Shown one piece after another: positions 48,304-60,369 of a stretch of 64,000 bases of DNA (positions are counted from its first letter, which is position 1; the number at the start of each line of letters is the position of its first letter). The stretch comes from Gnetum montanum (lineage: Eukaryota > Streptophyta > Gnetopsida > Gnetales > Gnetaceae). A program made the position numbers and the translations under genes. The stretch lies in NCBI GenBank assembly GCA_015680685.1, contig MNCI01007825.1, forward strand, positions 102,723-166,722, in the 5' to 3' direction. The notes under the pieces are model-generated. The model did no database searches. It was not told the origin of the DNA and worked only from the letters and a program-made list of their open reading frames with translations.

Positions 48304-50249
48304 AAATTCCTATGGAAGTTATAACTAGATCTTCTTGATATTTATAAGGCTATAATTACCAAGAAGACACTTGCCAACTATGGCTTGATTTTATTGTAAC
48401 TTCCTAAAGAAGTTATAACTTCTTAAGGTAGTTATGAATAAATTCCCTAGATATTTGTTATTCAACTTAACCTTCCATGATGATTGTAACTACCATGAAG
48501 CCACTATAAAAAGGCTTCAAGGGTAGAATTTAAAGGGGGGATTTTGGATGGAAGATACTTAGAAGAATATTGAAGACTATAAAAGCATGGATTGCTAAAG
48601 ACATCAATTCAGCTGCTTTGTTTTAATCCTATGAGTTCTTTTCATTCCATTTTGTTTTAGTTTCTTAGCTAATGGTCTAGATAATATTGTGCTTGGTATT
48701 TAATTTTGAATTTTCTAGATTATTCTTATAGCTCTATTTTTGTGCAATATTAGACTTCTATTAGTTTTGCCATATAGGAGCTTATGTTGTATTAGAAAAG
48801 CATCTTGAGCAATTGAATAGAAATGTCTCATAGAAATTACTTGTCTAAGTCTTAAGGGTCTAGGAAAATCTTTGATACATTGACTTGTTTAAAGTAGCTT
48901 CATTTTTTAAAGTTTATTGTCTTGATATTTTAATCTTAAAATTGTAAAATTTTTCCACTAGTTCTATTGTTTGCAATTCTTGACTACTATTGACTAGCCA
49001 AACAAAAGCTTGTACTTGTTGTTTACAAAGCATTTTGATAGTGTAATAAGATTATCTTTTGTGAAATTTCTTGTTGAGCTCAGAGGTTTTGGATAATTTG
49101 TAATATTTATATTGAATTGGAATAGCTTTATTATGAAGTGTTTTATCATGTTCAATATATCTTTCCTAAATGTTTGAGATTCACCAATTCTATTTTATTT
49201 TCTTTTCTCTTTCTAAATCCTTTGAATCTTGCTCTATTTCTAGTTTTCTTCTGGAATTTTCTTTTTGGGAAAAATTAGGAGTAAATTAGCAAAATTGTGC
49301 TGAAGCATTTTTGTGAAATTTTATGTGTTTCAAGTTGTGTAGTATAGAAAATATTTAGACTAAGTGACTTGACAAAATAGGAATCTTTAATAACTTACAA
49401 TATTTGACAAAGCTAGCTAAATTTTTTTTATGATAGCCAATTACATTTTCATACACAAATCCAAACATTTTAACATTTACAATAGCAAACACATACTCAT
49501 GTTTATTTTTTTTCATAACCACTAAATTTATTTGGAGGTATCTAGGTCTTAGTATTGCCAAAAGACCAGCAAGCATCTAAATCCTATTTTAAGGAGCATC
49601 GTCATTTCCCATGATCCCAATGTTGCAAGACCAAAGGCCAAACATTGGTGGTCCCAAATGGTCACCAATAGGGATGAGAGAAAGAAAAAAAGAAATATAG
49701 TCTAGGTAAGTAGAAATGATAGTATGCGAAAAAAAAGAATAAAAAAGTAAGGGAAGAAAAGAGGATATTGCCCATATACTAGTCATGATGATGATGTTAT
49801 GCCACAAAAGTGGGGTATGGATAAATTCTACATACTGTATGACCAAAAAGGATTTCATATACATTGTAAAAGTAGCTCCTTCATATCCCACTCAATAATA
49901 CACAATCACATACTTAGATGAAATAATGAAATAATGACATATTCAATCACTCAAAAACCTCACTGGTTATGCTAAGTACATAGAGTAGAAAAAGATAGAT
50001 AGCATAGGGAAATATGAAGAAAATAACTAGAGAAATAGCAAAACATGAGATAAAGAGGAGGTATATATATGCAAAAAAATTTAAACAAAATAGATTTTAG
50101 AGAAAACTTATTATCTTGATTTAGTATATGTTTCGTTGTAGAAGAAAAGAGTTGATAGAAAAACAAATTGTTGTTGGAAGAACACTCATTTAGTGTTAAA
50201 TAGTTAGTAGGTTTAATGTTGTAGTTTGACTACATGTAGTAGTACTTGA
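48304..50249. other. Unassigned AT-rich sequence with a TATA-like site
   Basis: CACTATAAAAAGGCTTC near 48504-48520 looks like a promoter TATA box, perhaps in another LTR, but no LTR borders were found. No gene is recognised. Part (49755-49870) resembles 32590-32700. Confidence 0.4.
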
Positions 50250-50279
50250 GGAAGCTTCTATTGATAGGATCTAGAAATT

Positions 50280-51500
50280 GATATACTTCCAAATCAAACA
50301 AAATGTATACATCATTTTGTAGAGATGGAATCACTAGAAAAGGATCCTACTAGTTGTGAGAGAATTTTGTACATCTATAGTTGAAAAAATGGCAAAGAAC
50401 TAAATTGCCCCCATGAATATCTTTGATCCTGATATGTTTAGAATGGCAATGTTGAATATCTGCTTGATATTCATGTAAATCTCAAATATAATTTTACCTA
50501 TGTTCTTCAAGAAAATCCAACTCAACACATTGCATGTTGTTGTTGTCTTAATATAAATGTCAATTGTGCAAAGTAACGTGGAGAGATGGGATATAGAGTT
50601 TAACTAGTAAGATTTCATAAAAAGTTAGAATGTATGGGGTATGACCAATAGTTGTATGAAAGGTACTATGATAGACCAATAGGACATGAGACAACTGTAT
50701 GTGATAAGTGCATTGAGATTTATTAACTATGATATAAAGAAAGCATATGAAAGTTTTATTAGTGGATTCAAGTTGACCATTAGACTAAGGATAATAGGGT
50801 GATGAAGAGGATTAGGTGATGTGGTACATGGAATAGCAACTAACTACCTTCTTACTTTTGAACTGACATCCATTGTTAGTTACAATTTGGAGAGGTACAT
50901 CGAAGCAAGTTATGATGTGATCAAGAATGAAGTGAAAAATGAAGTGGAAGTTGGTGGAATGCAAAGGAACAACCTCTACCTACTTGGTGAAATATTCTAT
51001 AGTAGTTAAAATAAATTAGTGTCCACCAAATGAAGAAGGCCTAATAGCATTAATAAGGTCTAGAGCCCATTTTTGAAAGGGCCATGTGATATGAGATATG
51101 TTAAGCTCCTAAGAAGGAACATAGATAAGAGAGGCATGCCTTTGGCTAGTATTGCATGTCCTACCTAGGTGATATCCATCTTTGGCTAAGTTTTTCTATT
51201 AATAGCCTAAAGAAATAATACAAGTGTCTAGGAAGCATAAATGTAAGTGTTTGTCATAAACTACTGAGTGAATCTAATCAAGGACTATATTAGACTCTGT
51301 AGGACTAAGACAATGTATAAGAACTTGCATAGAAGAAACATGACAAAGGATATCAGGATTCACTAATTGAAAATGCCTACTACATTTATGCAAAGCATTC
51401 TTTTAAAAGGATGTAAGATGACTAGAGGCTTTTCCAATAGTAAGGTAATGAAAAAGGTTAGCATATTGCTAATTATCATCATTCATGTGGATTATCCTTC
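50280..51500 (-). pseudogene. Element F integrase remnant
   Basis: The core start reads WPFQKWALDLINAIRPSS and then FILTTIEYFTK-VEVVPLHS (50955-51085), followed by VPLQIVTNNG (50870-50900). The C-terminal part near 50400-50500 gives YQADIQHCHSKHIRIKDIHG with a following GNLVLCHF, the pattern found after the core in Tat elements. Confidence 0.78.
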
Positions 51501-51659
51501 TAAGGATGTTAAGAAATTGTGTAAAAGGTCTTAAGAAAATTGACTGAATGATTTGATCTCACATACCAAAACAATCACCATGGATGAAAAAAGCTACTAA
51601 AGCATCGATTAACATTGTTTTGGAGCATGGAATGTGGCTTAAAGTATGAGTGGAAAAAA

Positions 51660-52030
51660 TTATATAAGTTCCTTAGCCATTTCTAGATAAGGAAATAAGT
51701 GAGGAGCCTTGTAATCATATTCATCATTAACTTGATTAATGATCAAATGAGAGTCACCATAAACAATAATAGTTTTGACTTGATTTTGTAAGGCCAGTAA
51801 AAGACCCCGTATTATAGCCTTATATATAGCTATATTGTTAGTATAAGAAAAATCAAGCAAGCTTTTAAGCCTAATAAAGAACTTGTTTGGTAGAAAGGGT
51901 AAGGACATAGGTTGTACTGGATCTAAAGGAAGTGTGTGCTTCATTGAAATAAAGCATAATATCTGAATCCTTGGCAACATTATGTAAGCTCTAAATAATG
52001 TCAATTGTTTCAAAGGTAGAGATGAGATGA
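51660..52030 (-). pseudogene. Element F second, archaeal-type RNase H
   Basis: An open stretch (51660-52013) contains SYTNNIAIYKAIIRGLLLAL, VYGDSHLIINQV and a closing PYLEMAKEL. These match the NNxAEYxALIxGLxxA ... GDSxLVxxQVxGxY pattern of the archaeal/plant-type RNase H that marks the dual-RNase H Tat lineage. The Glu of AEY is changed to Ile. Confidence 0.8.
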
Positions 52031-52109
52031 ACTATAACTTAGCCATTGATTGAGTGCTAAGACAAAAAATAAAGGATAAACTCAATGAAAAATGTCTTCT
52101 AACAAGCTA

Positions 52110-52520
52110 AGTGGTGATTGTTGGAAGGATTGATAGTAATGATTTTAAGAATGTTATGATTGTAGATAACAAAGGACCTGACATTGAGAAGATAATGTCT
52201 CCATTTTTAAGGACAAAGATAAGACTTTTCATTATCAAAGTACCTAGTCTCACAGTCGAAGAAAGGATGAGATATGTAGTATATAGGAAGATCACCTTCA
52301 TAATTTCACCTTTAACAGAGCATTGCAAATATGGAATGATAGGATTTGGAGAGATAGAGATGAAAAGATTAGCTCAACTACACATGGTGTAGAATAAGAA
52401 GAGTGGTTAAGGCTTCTTTGATGTAATCAAAGATCTTTTGGTACTTCTCGTCCCAAATAAAAGAGGTGGATCTATGAAGTAAATTGGTTAAAGAGTTAAG
52501 ACGATTAGTAAGATTAGAAA
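52110..52520 (-). pseudogene. Element F RT-linked RNase H remnant
   Basis: Recognisable pieces are RSTSFIWDEKYQKIFDYIKEAL (52410-52475), then PIYYISHPFFDCETRYFDNEK near 52225-52290. This is the gypsy RNase H pattern PIYYxSxxxxxxExRYxxxEK. It is broken by stops and a frameshift. Confidence 0.7.
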
Positions 52521-52539
52521 TGAAGTGGTAGATCAATTA

Positions 52540-52700
52540 AAGATAACCTTGTAGAATATCCATATCTTGAATGTTTCTAGGTGGTGCAAGATCTAGAATA
52601 ACATTAACCTTATCTGGGTCAATTGGTACACCTTCTTGAGAAACAAGGTAACCTAACATCAAACAAAATTGGCTAAGATGAAAGATGACAAAGCTATCAA
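52540..52700 (-). pseudogene. Element F reverse transcriptase, C-terminal end
   Basis: The minus strand reads MLGYLVSQEGVPIDPDKVNVI and then LDLAPPRN, the conserved LGxxVSxxGIxxDPxKxxAI...PPxN connection block at the RT end. The catalytic part would lie further right but is not recognisable. Confidence 0.8.
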
Positions 52701-52720
52701 AAATTATAATTTAATAGAAA

Positions 52721-53176
52721 TCAAGTTAGATCATGAGAATCCATCCTTTGAAATTCATTATTTAGAAAAATCATTTGATAGTATTATCTCTAAATAATAT
52801 TAGTTAATAGATAAGTATTTTAGCAATAGTTTCAAATGTAAGCTATGAAGCTTTAAATAAATATTAACCACTTCTAAATCACCAAACTAACCTACTACTA
52901 TAAAAAATGCCTTAGAGCTAAAAGATAAAATTAATGATAGGAAAAAATTGTAACAAGGAGCTAAAGATCCTTAGAATCAAGAGAACTTCCCTAGATAGTG
53001 TAGGAAATCAAGTTTCATCAAAGATGGAAATTATGACATAATTAAATATTTAAAGAGAATTAAAGACAATATCAATATATATCAATTATTATAGATGAAT
53101 CTCTTTCATAAAAATATTTTTGAATGAATCAAAGGAAAAATAAATAGATCAATCAACAATAGGATTTATTTACATC
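52721..53176. other. Unassigned AT-rich sequence left of element D
   Basis: No gene or repeat border is seen. It is continuous with the sequence right of element D (63348-63713) across the AATGA target site. Confidence 0.45.
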
Positions 53177-53181
53177 AATGA
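53177..53181. repeat. Target-site duplication of element D, left copy (AATGA)
   Basis: Identical to 63343-63347. Confidence 0.92.
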
Positions 53182-54044
53182 TGATAAATTGTGTTTTTCA
53201 TATGCTCTAATACCAGGGTGGCTGTGATATTAGGTACATGATATCAAGTATGCAATATCATGGCCCAAGATGCGATATCATACATTTGATATTGTAGAGT
53301 TACTCCTAGGTCTATAAATACAACCCCTGGGTGCATGATTGAAGTAAGTTTTTTGTAGTCAAAGAGCGAAACTCTTGCAGTTTGTTCATTTGAGAGTTAG
53401 AATATTTTCCAAGTACCTATAGCAGGAGGTCTAAGTGTGAACGAATCTTTATTCAAGCATTGATGTACCTAAAGACACCATTGTGTTGACAATAAAGATG
53501 AGCTCTTTTACTCATTCCTTATAGCACTTGAGACTTTCTTTCTTATGCATTTATATTTCATGAAATTTACATTAATTTTATTTATGCACTAATTAATTTT
53601 AATTAATTAGGAAACTCATTAAAATACACAATCACGACCCCTTCGAGCATACATGTGACACTTGGTAGCTCAGAAGCTATTAGCATTTAACAACCCAATA
53701 GTGTTTACACAAAGTTCAGGATGTGTCCAGGAAGTGGGAATGGTTACTTGTGTTAGGCTAGATTAGATTATAGTTTACTTAGTGATTAATCATTCTTAAG
53801 TTTATTCTCATTCTAGGTGAGTAATTTCATAAAAACAAAAAATAATAAAAATCTTATGCCTACGTCACACTTAAGCATACAATTGCATTCCATAAGTGGA
53901 ACTAGGAAGACAATGAACAAACAACACGCACGCACTATTTAGCTCTAGTGTACTTAGTAATTATAGTCTGCAGAATTCAATTGGATCACACATGAATGCC
54001 TGTGATTCATATGATTAGGTGTAGGGGTATCTTGCCGCTCATCA
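53182..54044 (+). repeat. Element D 5' LTR (863 bp, GATATC class)
   Basis: It runs TGATAAATTGTG ... GCTCATCA. U3 carries GATAT(C/T) and AATATC palindromes at 53225-53305 ahead of TATAAATA at 53313-53320. Confidence 0.93.
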
Positions 54045-54045
54045 T

Positions 54046-54063
54046 TGATGCCATTGCTAGGGA
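54046..54063 (+). promoter_or_regulatory. Element D primer-binding site (tRNA-Asp type)
   Basis: TGATGCCATTGCTAGGGA lies one base inside the LTR. All differences from the tRNA-Asp complement are transitions. Confidence 0.82.
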
Positions 54064-54209
54064 CTATAGTTCTTCGTGCGCTATCTAAACCCAGTGAAAC
54101 TTAATAACCTTGTTGTTTGAACCCTAAGAGTCAAATCCTATGAAAACAAAAATTATTATCATTAAATTAAACTTAAACTACACACTACTTATAATTTTAT
54201 TAACAAAAA

Positions 54210-56640
54210 ATGTCTTCTTCTCATAGGATCCCATCTCCACCCAAGGCAGTCCAGGTGCCTTAGCAATATTGGATGGTATATGCTCATCTTGATGAGTATG
54301 TACCAAACTTCACCTTCATGTTGCATCAAGATGAATTGTTGCAGTGGTGTGATATGAAAGGTAATATTCTGTTGTCACTTCATCAATCTATTCCAACAAT
54401 TCTCCAGCTAATGCTAGCATGGCATAGGCTTTAACATCTTCATAGAGACTATGAGATGTGAGATCCCAACTCAAGGGATTATCATCCCACTAAAGCACAA
54501 AGATTAAGGGATCGTTAGCTAGAGCACCAACATGAGCTTGTGAAGGGTAAGGGGTCACATATTTTTCCACCTCTGCTTGAACCAATTGTTGAAGGAAACC
54601 ACTTCTTTAGTGATTCTCCTCTCTCTGACTTTGTTCAAGGAGCCCTCAACCAAAATGTACAATCCACAATTCATAATCCAGGTTCTGGTCAAAATGGATC
54701 CAATGACAAAAACGGATCTGGATAAGGAAGTTAGGAAAAGGAGAACAAAGGAGATCATGATCATGAGCATTGAAGGAAGGGTGATAGGTGCCAATGCGAA
54801 GCAAGTTCCCCTTCTTCTTTCCCTTCATCATCATCTTCTTCTTCTTCTTCTGGTTCAGATCATGGCTACAGAAGAAATAACCATGATGGAGGTGATCGAT
54901 GGGACTAGAACAATACAAGGGATCATCGAGATGGTCATGATCGAAGACATGGGCAATCCAAAGAGGCCCATCATCAAGAAAAAAAGGCTAGTAGAGAACA
55001 TTGTAGGCACCACCATCATGGCCTTGATGAACCTCTACTTGTTACTCGGGGCATGTTGAATATTGCAGAGGCTGTGAAGATTCCAACAAGGCATGTGAAA
55101 GACAATAAAATAAAAAGGTTGGACATGAACAACATCCCTCAGTTCGAGGGAGCATATGATGCTAATCTAAAAAGTCATCTTTAGGCCTTCCAAGATGCAT
55201 GTTCCCTACAGAATATTGAAAATCACTAACAAAAGCTGAAATTATTTCCAAGGACACTTATAAAGGAAGTAGAAAATTGGTATCAATCCTTGGAACTAGA
55301 ATCAATTAGGCGGTGGAGTACCTTCCAAGATGCATGTGCCTTACAAAATATTGAAAATGACTAACAAAAGCTGAAATTATTTCCAAGGACACTTATAAAG
55401 GAAGCAGAAAATTGGTATCGATCCTTGGAACTAGAATCAATCAGGCAGTGGAGTACGGTGTTTGAATTCTTCAATGACAAATATCAAACATACTCTTGAG
55501 TATTCAATCTAAGGAAATAAATTCAAGGGTGGAAGCAAGGAAATCATGAGCCCTTGGATGCTACTATTGACCAATACTACTATCTATTGCATAGGTGTCC
55601 TAGCCATGGATACTCTCAGCTTGATCAGCTTTGCCATATCATATACAAGTTGCGGTCTGAAACAAGGAAAACCCTTGGTGTCTATGCCCAAGGGAGATTG
55701 ACAAAGTTAAGCACCCATTAGATTCAAAAAGTAATTGAGAAAGTTGCGAAGGAGGAGGGAGAACTAAGAAAACATGAAACTGTAGAAGAATATAATAGAG
55801 ACCCTTCTATTCAGAAAAGGAGGGTTCAATTTTATGATAGTGAGGATGAATTCACCAAAGATGAGGTGGTTAATCAAAAAACCTTGCCACTCTAGAAATT
55901 GTAATAAAAAATTAGGGCTAAGAGTGATTAATTATGGGACTCCATGGACAATAGGTTTTAAGCTATCTTAAAAATTATAGAAGAGTCCAAGGAGAAAAGT
56001 GGTGAGCGTGAGCACCAAAGACGTAAAGAAGCTGAACATGCCATATTTAACGGTAAGGATAAAATGGCTACGATAGAGATGGCTATGAATAGCGACTCAG
56101 ATGATGATGGTGGGTGTGACTTCTACCAGTATGAACATCTTAAGGGATGTTATCCAATTGTGTTACACTTGTAGGAATCTGGGATGTATGCCTTATATCC
56201 ACAACAATTCCACCAACAATTCCACCAACGACAACAATACTATCCAAGTGGAACTCCACAACAACCGTACAAATTTTATCAGTAGTGGCAACAATCACAA
56301 TTATGGGCATTTCCACCTCTAAGATAGCAATACCCTTACCAGCAATTAGATCCCTATGGTTACTATGTCAGCAACCTTCATCTCCATGGGACTCCTCTAG
56401 TCATGTTGTTGCTTACCAACGTCACCATTACCTTCTTAAAACATATCAATCACCCTATCTAAGGAGGGATTCCACCTACTATCCTCATGCACCTTTTGTT
56501 CCTACACTCCATCTGCTACATAGCTACCACCTACTTCATCCCTGCAGGGTGAACTGCCTGCCCAACCACAACAAAAAAACACTACAGGGGTGGTTAATCT
56601 ACAATCCGTTAACCCATCAAGCAGTTTGGATACAAAAATA
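54210..56640 (+). pseudogene. Element D gag
   Basis: The ATG at 54210 starts MSSSHRIPSPPKAVQVP, shared with element A. After a Ser/Asp-rich part, the capsid-like core includes KRLDMNNIPQFEGAYDAN (about 55110-55165) and PRTLIKEAENWYRSLELESI. The metal-binding region near 56090-56180 is a mutated form of the family motif (YEHLKGCYPIVLHL). A Pro/His/Tyr-rich tail follows to about 56640. It contains an in-frame 135-bp duplication. Several stops and at least one frameshift are present. Confidence 0.82.
55186..55455 (+). repeat. 135-bp in-frame tandem duplication in the element D gag
   Basis: Copies 55186-55320 and 55321-55455 start CCTTCCAAGATGCATG and end GCAGTGGAGTA/GCGGTGGAGTA. They differ at roughly ten positions, mostly transitions. 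The length equals 45 codons. Confidence 0.95.
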
Positions 56641-56759
56641 AAGAAAAGACTCTTTTTTTGACCTTACAATTCACCAAAGCCCTTAGACACATTGGTGTTT
56701 GGTAACCTTGCTCCTCCACCTTCCTCTGTTTCCTCTCTATTTGAGTCCCCTTCAAACCA

Positions 56760-57330
56760 AAATCCTTCTCAAATCCATACTGTAATGCTAACACATGTTG
56801 TATTTGATTGGATTCGAGATAGTAACCTACCCAGAAAGTTAGCTGATCCCGAGAGTCCCCTAGTATACTTGCAAATTACTAGGAATGAGCATTGTAAAGC
56901 TCTTCTTGACTCTAGCTCTGATGTGAATTTGATCTCACATGAAGTGTACATAATGTAAAACCTTCCTTCCTTGAAGAAGAGCAACATCTGGTTGGAACTG
57001 GTAGAGCAGTCCATCACTGTTCCATTAGGACTAGTTGAGAACATCATCACCACCATTTGTGGGTGGTTATAGCTTGCTAATTTTCTAGTAATCAAAGTGG
57101 AGAACTATAAGGGGGATTTTCCAATTATTATGGGAAGCACGTGGTTAAGTACTGTTGATGCCAAAATGGGCATTAGAGATCTTTCCTTAGAAATATCAAA
57201 AGAAAATGAGTTTAGAAAGATCAAGAAGAAGAGAGTTCCATGTATCACGTACAACAATTCACGGTGCCATTATGTGCAGAAGTTATGGTCAGTAAAGCAA
57301 ACATCCATATATGCATGTAAGTAGTGTGCA
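56760..57330 (+). pseudogene. Element D protease
   Basis: It reads CKALLDSSSDVNLISHEVY (about 56895-56955), where the catalytic DSG triad has become DSS. Then VIKVENYKGDFPIIMGSTWL and the conserved tail up to KKRVPCITYNNS (57090-57265) follow, as in A and C. One stop (TAG, near 57070) and one TAA (56956) interrupt it. Confidence 0.82.
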
Positions 57331-57829
57331 CTCGAAACTAAGATCTAAAGAAGTTTGTACACAACAGCTATAAAATAAGAAGGTACCTAGTGGTTGATAA
57401 CTAATTGTAGCAACAATACATTGTGCATAGAACCTACTAAGGGCCTAATGTATGAATATGTTGTAAGTATGGATGAACTTGAGTAAGTTCATCAGCAACT
57501 CTCCAAAGGAGCAAATGACAATGTCAATTCAGGAGAGCTGGAAATTCCTAAAAATTTTAAATAAGAGCCCCTTGAATTGAAGACACTAGTGCCTGGAATG
57601 GAGTACACATTCTTGAAAAATGGGAAGGTGTTTATTATTAATGCTAGCCTTGCTATAGAACAAAAAAAAAGTGGATAAAATTTGTAGAAAAATGGTCAAC
57701 AACCTTTTCCTGGTCATATTTTAAACTCACTAGGATAAATTCAAGAATATGCTAGCACCGAATATACACTAACCTCATCATTAAGTCGAAATGATAGCCG
57801 CAATGACGTTTGAATCCCAAATTAAAGTA

Positions 57830-58680
57830 GATTGTCAAAGAGAAGATTGAACAACTCCTCAAGGTAGGATTCATCTACCCTATCATAGATAGTGAGTGAG
57901 TCAGTCCACTTGTGATCGTACCCAAGAAAGAAGGAAAATGGCGGGTGTGTATTAATTTTTGGCAGCTCAACATGGAAACATTCAAGGATCATTTTTTGTT
58001 TCCTTTTGTAGACCAAGTGCTGGACACCATTTCTGGGCACATCTATTATAGCTTTATGGATGGTTATAGTGGCTATAACCAAATCTGGATTGCATCAGAG
58101 AACCATGCAAAGACAACTTTCACAAGTCCTTGGGGGACTTTTTCTTACTGTCAGATACCATTTGGTCGATGTAATGCCCCAACAACATTTCAACAATTAT
58201 TTCTCAGCATTTTTCAACAACAGATTGGTAGTAGGGTAGAAGTTTTCATGGATGATTTTTCTACCTACAAAGCTATGTTCGAGCCAGCCCTGGACTATCT
58301 TGAGCAGGTATTAAAGAGATGTGTTGAAAGAAACCTCTGGCTCAATTGACAAAAAATCCATCTTATGGTCCAAGAAGGCATAGTCTTAGGTCATCGTATT
58401 TCAAAAGAAGGAATTGAGATGAACCTTAAAAAAATAAGGATCATCTAAGGAATAAACTACCAACCCAAAATAGTCAAAGAAGTATGGTCATTCCTTGGTT
58501 ATACTAGCTACTATCAGCAATTCATCAAGAATTTTTCCAAAATCACCAAGCCATTGGTAGAATTGACAAAGAAGGATGTATCATTCATTTGGACCCATGC
58601 ATATGAAACAAAATTTCAGAAATTAAAACAAAATATTTTTGGAACTCCAATTCTTCAAGCACCTGATTGGTCCAAACCAT
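57830..58680 (+). pseudogene. Element D reverse transcriptase
   Basis: A 145-codon open stretch (57912-58349) holds IVPKKEGKWRVCINFWQLN, FMDGYSGYNQI, TTFTSPWGTFSYCQIPFG and the catalytic FMDDFS box (58248-58256). After a stop, GHRISKEGIEMN... and the LGYTSYYQQFIKNFSKI thumb region follow to about 58560. It would copy the element RNA into DNA. The YxDD first position is Phe, as in Athila/Tat-type RTs. Stops elsewhere inactivate it. Confidence 0.88.
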
Positions 58681-59060
58681 TTCATGTGATGACTAATGCA
58701 TCAAATTATGCTTTGGGAGTAGTTCTTATGTAGATGGATGATAAAAAAAATGTCCATATTACATTAACTACACAAGCTAGAGCATTGCAAGTGCATAGCT
58801 AAACTACACCACCACAGAAAAAGAGTTGATGGCAACAGTGTTTGCCTTAGAGAAGTTTAGGTACTATGTGCTTGGCTACAAAGTGTTCATGCACATAGAT
58901 CCTAGTGCCATTTGATTTCTAATGAATAAACCAATGGTAGGCCCCCATGTCATATGGTGACTCATGATTTGGCAAGAGTTTGATCTCACGATCGTAGATC
59001 TCAAAGGTGTGGAGAATGTGATCGTGGATCACTTATTGCTACTAAGATGGGATGACAAGG
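58680..59060 (+). pseudogene. Element D RNase H
   Basis: It begins TNASNYALGVVLM and has a TTTEKELMATVFALEKFRYY-like block split by a frameshift. It ends in a linker with VIVDHLLLLRWDDKE. It lies directly after RT, with a single RNase H, unlike element F. Confidence 0.82.
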
Positions 59061-59329
59061 AGAAAGAGAGCCCTTTATCTGATCAATTCCCTAATGAATC
59101 TCTCTTTGTAAGGGCTATTAATGCATAAATGCTTGATGAACCAAAATGGTATGACACCATCCTCACTGATTTTCTCAAGCAAGAACTGTTGCAAGGGTTG
59201 GACACTAGAAAGAAACAATAGTTTCTTCACCGGGTTAAGCATTTAATGGAGATTAATGGAAACCTTTACAAAGTCTATCTTGATGGCTTGGTATGTTGGT
59301 GTGTTCATAATACAGATCAACTAAATGTT

Positions 59330-60366
59330 CTCTAGGATGCTTACGAAGGTCCTTGTGGGGGACATTATGCTGGGAGATGCACAGCCATAAAAATCCTCAT
59401 GGTAGGGTGTTATTGGCCAACAATCTTCAGGGATGCACACCAATTCGTCCATGCTTGTAACCGTTGCCAAAGGGATGGTGGAATGATAGCTCGAATGGAG
59501 GGGCCACAACAATGGATTCAACCTCTTGAGCCATTTCGTATTTGAGGCATTATCTTTATGGGTCCCATTGCACCTTATCAAATGGAAAGGCATATATAAT
59601 AGTCATAGTTAACTATACCAAGTGGGAAGAAGCAGTAGCTATCATCAATTGTACATCCACCACTGCTACTCGGTTTGTACAACAAAACATCATAAATAGG
59701 TTTGGTGTACCTCATGCATTAATTTCTAATAATGGAACTCATGTTATAGGTGCCACTTTTCAAAAATTGATGTAGTGCTTGGGGGTTGAGCATAAACTCA
59801 CAACACCATATCACCCCCAAGCCAATGGTCAAGTTGAGGTCACTAATCAAGAGATTACAAAAATTTTCACTCGTACCATTAACAAATATCAAAGGGACTA
59901 GAGCACTAAATTAAATGATGCCCTTTGAGTGTATCACTCCACATGAAAGCTTATCATAGGTTATTCTCTCTATGAGCTCATGTACGGAAAACTACCAACA
60001 CTGTCCATCCAATTCGAACTCCGTACACTCTCTACAACCTATGATCTTGACCTACATCTAAGTCTAGCATAGAAAGAATGATTAATGAATCTCAACTTAC
60101 TAGATGAAAATCAATTAATGGCCCTGTCATCCAACAAAACGCATAAGGCATTCAACAAGAAACACCAGGACCTCAAAATAAGAAAAGTCAAGTTTCAACA
60201 GGGAGACAAGGTTCTCTATTGGAATCCTACACATGTACCCCAACAAACTAAATTTCAAACATTATGAGAAGGACCTTACATTATTGATGAGACTTTTCCA
60301 TTTGGGGCCATGATCATCTACAAACCTGACAACCCAAACAAGAAACAACTAGTCAACATCCAATAA
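59330..60366 (+). pseudogene. Element D integrase
   Basis: A zinc-binding part with CNRCQRDGGM (59457-59490) precedes the core. The core reads WEEAVAIINCTSTTATRFV, then NRFGVPHALISNNGTH (59690-59740) and TPYHPQANGQVEVTN (59800-59845), the last holding the region around the third catalytic acid. A C-terminal GDKVLYWNPTHV (60200-60240) follows. Five or more stops are present, mostly TAG. Confidence 0.88.
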
Positions 60367-60369
60367 ATA

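Larger units (their letters stand above)
50250..52720 (-). mobile_element. Element F: Tat-type Ty3/gypsy pol fragment with two RNase H domains
   Basis: The minus-strand order is end of RT, RT-linked RNase H, a second archaeal-type RNase H, then integrase. Neither LTR nor gag is seen. It is clearly a different lineage from A-D. Numerous stops and frameshifts make it an old relic. Confidence 0.8.
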
